Source: Posidonia oceanica
Taxonomy: Eukaryota > Streptophyta > Magnoliopsida > Alismatales > Posidoniaceae
Assembly (NCBI GenBank): GCA_037176725.1
Contig: JAZBRS010000059.1
Span: forward strand, 6,063,001 to 6,127,000
Length of the DNA: 64,000 bases
Reading direction: 5' to 3'
Below the pieces are notes generated by a model. The model worked only from the letters and a program-made list of their open reading frames with translations. It ran no database searches and was not told where the DNA came from. The translations under genes were made by a program, and so were the position numbers. How positions within the stretch are numbered: position 1 is the stretch's first letter; every line of letters begins with the position of its first letter. Below are positions 60,314-64,000 of this stretch, piece by piece.

Positions 60314-61439
60314 AATAGCGTTTGGAAACACTTTTTTACACCAGTTTATTGCGTTAAGCGCTTATTGTCTAATAAGCGTTTCCAAACGAGCCAGTTTATT
60401 GAACTTTTCCAAAAAAATTGGCTGTAATTTTTTAATTCATTTTAAGTTATTGGGATAGTTTTTAGAAAAGCTAATAGGTATTAATTTTTTAAAAAGCTAA
60501 TGGGTATTAACTTTTTGAAAAATTATGAATATTAGTTATAGTTTTTCCAATGATATCTTCAGAAGTTGATTTTAATTACAACATGAACTTAACGCAACGG
60601 CAGCGGCGACGACAGGCGATGATGGTGGCGGGCGGCTGTGGCGGACGACGGCGACGTGGTGGCGAGCGGCCATGGGTGATGGCAGCGGACGGTGAGTGAC
60701 CGACGGTGACGCGGCAACGGGCAGTGGTGGTTGACGGCGGCGGACTGCTAATGGCGGCGGAGGACGGCAAGCGACAGAAGGTGGCAGCGGATGGCGGCGA
60801 CGGGCGGTGGTGGCTGACGGCGGCGGATGGCGAGCGGAAAAAGGTGGCAGCGGATGGCAAGCAGCGGTGGCGGATAGCAGCAAACGACGACGACGCAGCA
60901 GTCGGACGGCGAGCAGCGGTGGCAGATCCGGTGGGCGGCGGTGGACGACGGCGACGCAGCGACGGACGATCGGACGACGACTGCGGCGGATGACGGTGAC
61001 GTGGCAACAGTGGCTGACGGTGGCGGTCGGCGGCGGACAACGGCGACAGGGCGGTAGGTAGTGGTGGCTAATGGCTAGCAGTGGCGAGCGTCGGTGGCGG
61101 ACGGCGAGCGGTAGAAGGTGGCAACGGACGGCGAGCGGCAGTGGCGGGTGGAGGGCGGCAGTGGCGGCGGTGGACGACAACAACGCGACTGTCGGACGGC
61201 GAGCGGCGGCGGATCCGATGGGCAGCGGCAAACAGCGGCGGACGATGGCAAAGGACGGTCAGCGGGCAGCGACAATGGTAAGGACAATATAGTCCTTTGA
61301 GTAACTCATAAGTGCTTATTGGACATGCAAACCAAACAAACTTTTCTTTATCTTTATAAAAGTTGTAAATCGTATAGCTTAATAAAAAACCAACTTTTCT
61401 CAATAAACTGCGTAAGAAAAAGCATTTCCAAACGCAACC
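60314..61439. mobile_element. Harbinger/Tourist-like element B with expanded GC-rich core
   Basis: Ends AATAGCGTTTGGAAACAC and (reverse complement) GGTTGCGTTTGGAAATGC, flanked by TAA at 60311-60313 and 61440-61442. The AT-rich shoulders match the copy at 25445-26050. The core, about 60595-61280, is ~690 bp of GGCGGACGGCGAGCGGCAG-like sequence with internal duplications (GAAGGTGGCAGCGGATGGC recurs). It is three times longer than in the other copy. Open frames here translate to Arg/Ala/Pro repeats and are not genes. Confidence 0.8.
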
Positions 61440-61442
61440 TAA

Positions 61443-61740
61443 GGCTACATTTGGTTTAGATTCTGGCTTGTGATTTTTCCACATAATCAAATTTCTTGTT
61501 AGAGGCTCACATACTCCAACTTTTAACTTCTGTATCAAACAAAACATAACTCATTCTATACACGACTATTATTTTAATTGGAAGTTATAGTTTCGAATCC
61601 TAATAGGTGAACCAAAAAAAAAAACATTTTTAACTTTTGTCAAATTTGTATAGTAGAAATTGTGTCGGCTTTTCTTTTACAATTAAATTGATTCTGTTTT
61701 CTCGAAATGATTCCTGTCAGAATCTGAATTAAACACAGCC
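61443..61740. mobile_element. Harbinger/Tourist-like element C
   Basis: Ends GGCTACATTTGGTTTAGATT and (reverse complement) GGCTGTGTTTAATTCAGATT, flanked by TAA at 61440-61442 and 61741-61743. Size 298 bp, non-coding. The first TAA is also the right-hand target of element B. Confidence 0.7.
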
Positions 61741-62227
61741 TAAGTTCCAATAGTAGTGAACAAAACATATACTTCGTGTGATTTTATTACTATAGTAGTG
61801 TACAGAAATTAAAGTGTATAGCCAAAACATATAGTTACTATACATGTGTGATTTTGTTACCATTTTGTTGTAATTCTTCTTTATACCTTACGATTGCTAT
61901 TATTATTCAACCATTTTGCAATTATTCTTCTTCATATACTACCGTTATTATATGTGTGCCATTTTACTCTTATTCATCTACCATTCTGCTATCACTTTTG
62001 GAATAACGACGTAATGATGGTAAAATAATCCACTTTCTTCAAAATCACGTAGTGTGAGTCCTCCCATGCAAGTATGTGACTACAACCCACTTCTCACCCA
62101 ATTTTTTTTTTGTTGTTGTCATATAAACGACCACATAAACCAAGGAACCATTTTGGAGCCCTTTTTTAAAATAACTCAAATTAGAATCCTTTCAATTAAT
62201 GCAAAAAAAAAAGAGAGGTATCCACCA

Positions 62228-62377
62228 AAGTGAGGCTTGATCTGGAGTGGCTTGACCCCATAGACCGCATCAGACTGGGCCGCTAAGCCTGTGGTACAAG
62301 GAGGCAGATTACAAGCTTAGCGGCCTAGATATGGTGTAGTCCGTGCAATCAGGCTACACTAGATCATTTGCACCACC
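62228..62377. repeat. Imperfect inverted repeat with GGCCGCTAAGC stem
   Basis: GGCCGCTAAGCCTGT at 62279 pairs with ACAAGCTTAGCGGCC ending at 62326. Pairing continues outwards through TGATCTGGAGTGGCTTGA (left) against the complement of TCAGGCTACACTAGATCA (right). Arms of about 60 bases, loop of ~20. Probably a foldback MITE; a small-RNA precursor is possible but unproven. Confidence 0.6.
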
Positions 62378-62757
62378 AGATATAGCACCAAACCAAACTT
62401 TCTTGGTTACACCCAACCACATTATTAATTTGGAGTTTTGGTGCTAGTTTTGGATTTGGTTTACTTTGTCTCTTGTGTAACATTAAACATAAAAGTTTAG
62501 ATATCCTCTAGTTTATTTTTAAGCTAAGATACTGTTTGGTTTCGGTTTTTTATTCAACTTCGAGTAATTTTTTATTAAAAAAAAAAACTAAACCAAACGA
62601 TTATTGGGAAAACTTATATGCATAAGAGCAAATTCAGATTGTGACATGTGCAAATTCATGAATATTTTAGAATAATCTCATAATCCTACTCATATTGGAT
62701 CCTAGAAAAAGTCTACATATTATGGGATAAATTTATTTTGTCAACTTAATTCTTTTT

Positions 62758-63440
62758 TGATAGTGCAAGTGCTTAGTTGATCGGTTAGCTAGTCGGTTAA
62801 GACGCTCCGAATACTTGCTCAATCGATCTGCAAGATGAGACCTACAAGGAAGGTGACAAAAGGATCAGAGATGCCGACTGGTCAGCGAGATCCCCTCTGA
62901 TGACCAAAATCAGAATACTTGCCCAATCGGTCTTCAGAACGAGACCTACAAGGAAGGTGACAAAAGGATCAGAGGCGTCGACCGGTCAACGAGATCCCCT
63001 CCGATGACCCAAATCAGATGCGGAACTAAAGCAAGAATGAGGTTTAGGATCGAGTGCTTACCCTTACCTTGAGAATCGTGATGGTGTTTATACACACGGG
63101 TCCTGGAACCTGCAGGAGGACAACACGCACCCGTTGCAAGTCGTCCATGTGTCCTCTAGGTTGCAATTGAGAAGGGTAGGTTGATGTTGAGCTGAGGTGG
63201 TGCCTCCAAACGCTGCCCGTAAGGGCCAGTATGCGTTTTTGTCGGTTTCTCAATTTGCCCAGCATGCACGTTGAAGAGACGAGCATGATTGTGGAATTCG
63301 TCTGGACCTACTCGGAGGTGTCGGCTCGACTGCATGGTGCATACGGTCTGCTTGGATTAACAGGAGAACCGCGCGTCTAGGTGCCTGGGCGTTCTTGTGG
63401 GATCATCAGGTTTATCGGATCTCTGTCACGGGTCTCGGAA
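62758..63440 (-). mobile_element. LTR-retrotransposon LTR fragment, minus strand
   Basis: Read on the minus strand, GTGTATAAACACCATCACG is a TATA-like promoter segment. It is followed by CTCATTCTTGCTTTAGTTCC and then a GTCGACGCCTCTGATCC / TCACCTTCCTTGTAGGTCTC region of the style seen in Ty3/gypsy LTR R-U5 sequence. The U5-like part holds a 104-bp tandem duplication (GAGACCTACAAGGAAGGTGA at 62837 and 62941). Local GC content is higher than the surroundings. No internal coding region adjoins, so this may be a solo LTR or fragment. Exact ends and a 5-bp target repeat were not established. Confidence 0.45.
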
Positions 63441-63480
63441 AGTGAATATCAATATCACTTTCCACTTTTTCTATCTTAGA

Positions 63481-63911
63481 TTATAGATGTAGAATAAGAA
63501 AAATAGGAATAAATGAAAAGTGATATTAGTATTTTCATAGTATTGCTATTCTGTTTGGAAGTATTTTCTTTTAAAGATGAATAAGTATATATAGGAAGAT
63601 ATTCTGGTTTAGATGAAAAGTAGAATAAGTATCAAAATAAATGTTGGAATAAGTGAAAAATATATAGATTAAAATATGTATACATCATATTATTAATTTT
63701 TAAACAAAAAATAAACACACAGTATACATACATTTATCAGAATAACTTAGCAGAATAACTTTATTCCACATTTCCCGCGGAATAACTATTCTAAAATAAG
63801 TAAATCAGAATAAGAATTACTATTCCGCTTTTATTCTATTTTTTGACTTGTCAAATAGAATTGTAATTCCAATTCTGACTTTATTCTACCATTTATTCCG
63901 GTGTCAAAGAG
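63481..63911. repeat. ~480-bp AT-rich dispersed repeat, copy 2
   Basis: Same ordered phrases as 22124-22607: AGAATAAGAAAAATAGGAAT, ATAGTATTGCTATTCTGTTT, ATGTATACATCATATTA, AATAACTTTATTCCACATTT. Ends near TTCCGGTGTCAAAGAGGTC. Non-coding. Confidence 0.7.
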
Positions 63912-63922
63912 GTCTTTTTTTA

Positions 63923-64000
63923 GATGTAGAATAAGAAAAATAGAAATAAGTAGAAAATGATATTGGTATTCTGATATTATTACTATTTTGTTGGGAAGTT
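63923..64000. repeat. Start of a further copy of the ~480-bp repeat, cut by the window edge
   Basis: Begins GATGTAGAATAAGAAAAATA and follows the same order as the copy starting at 63481. Placed head to tail with it, separated by ~11 bases. Confidence 0.65.

Noticed and set aside
60572..61547. Long open frames on both strands (up to ~219 codons)
   Set aside because: They fall in the GC-rich repetitive core of element B and translate to Arg/Pro/Ala low-complexity sequence; stop-poor composition explains them.
1..64000. CRISPR arrays, operons, ribosome binding sites, prophage or other bacterial systems
   Set aside because: The window is plant nuclear DNA with spliced genes; direct repeats found are satellites or transposon parts with no spacer-repeat structure.

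Overview
The window is AT-rich nuclear DNA from a flowering plant. The evidence is spliced genes with GT-AG introns, FEI-type and SH3P-type plant genes, PLS-class PPR genes, and abundant hAT, MULE, Harbinger-like, LINE and LTR debris. I cannot name the species. Every gene I can support lies on the minus strand. Exons were assembled by hand from reading frame, splice sites and family knowledge; no alignment program was run.

Layout. 1-2.3 kb: a broken MuDR-type transposase (+), an 82-bp tandem repeat and a GRF zinc-finger fragment. 3.06-5.36 kb: a hAT-type element with an exact 8-bp target duplication and a second element nested in it. 6.28-7.99 kb: a two-exon ZNF706-like small zinc-finger gene. 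8.9-10.1 kb: a weak candidate for a small four-exon gene. 10.35-11.98 and 13.58-15.27 kb: two tandem intronless PPR genes, both short at the C-terminus. 16.62-20.71 kb: a six-exon SYF2 splicing-factor gene whose first two exons carry duplicated Cys/His motifs. 23.60-25.24 kb: an internally deleted hAT. 25.44-26.05 kb: a TIR element whose relative lies at 60.3 kb.

26.1-44.8 kb holds a duplicated block. A coiled-coil gene of unknown function (30.67-31.50 kb) and a 13-exon FEI-type leucine-rich-repeat receptor kinase gene (35.05-43.69 kb) form the intact copy. A frameshifted coiled-coil pseudogene (26.1-26.8 kb) and a relic of the FEI last exon (30.13-30.41 kb) form the other, with nearly the same spacing. 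46.19-51.71 kb is a ten-exon SH3P-type BAR-SH3 gene.

52-64 kb has no gene I can support. It holds a MULE-like TIR element, a 5'-truncated LINE end with a 13-bp target duplication, three Harbinger/Tourist-like elements joined end to end through shared TAA targets, a foldback repeat, an LTR-like fragment with a 104-bp tandem duplication, and copies of a ~480-bp AT-rich repeat.

The genes are not an operon and share no evident pathway: RNA processing (SYF2, probably the PPRs in organelles), cell-wall or growth signalling (FEI) and membrane trafficking (SH3P). I see no convincing new biochemical system. The most unusual points are the SYF2 N-terminal duplication, the coiled-coil/FEI block duplication, the unrecognised coiled-coil protein and the chain of TAA-sharing elements.
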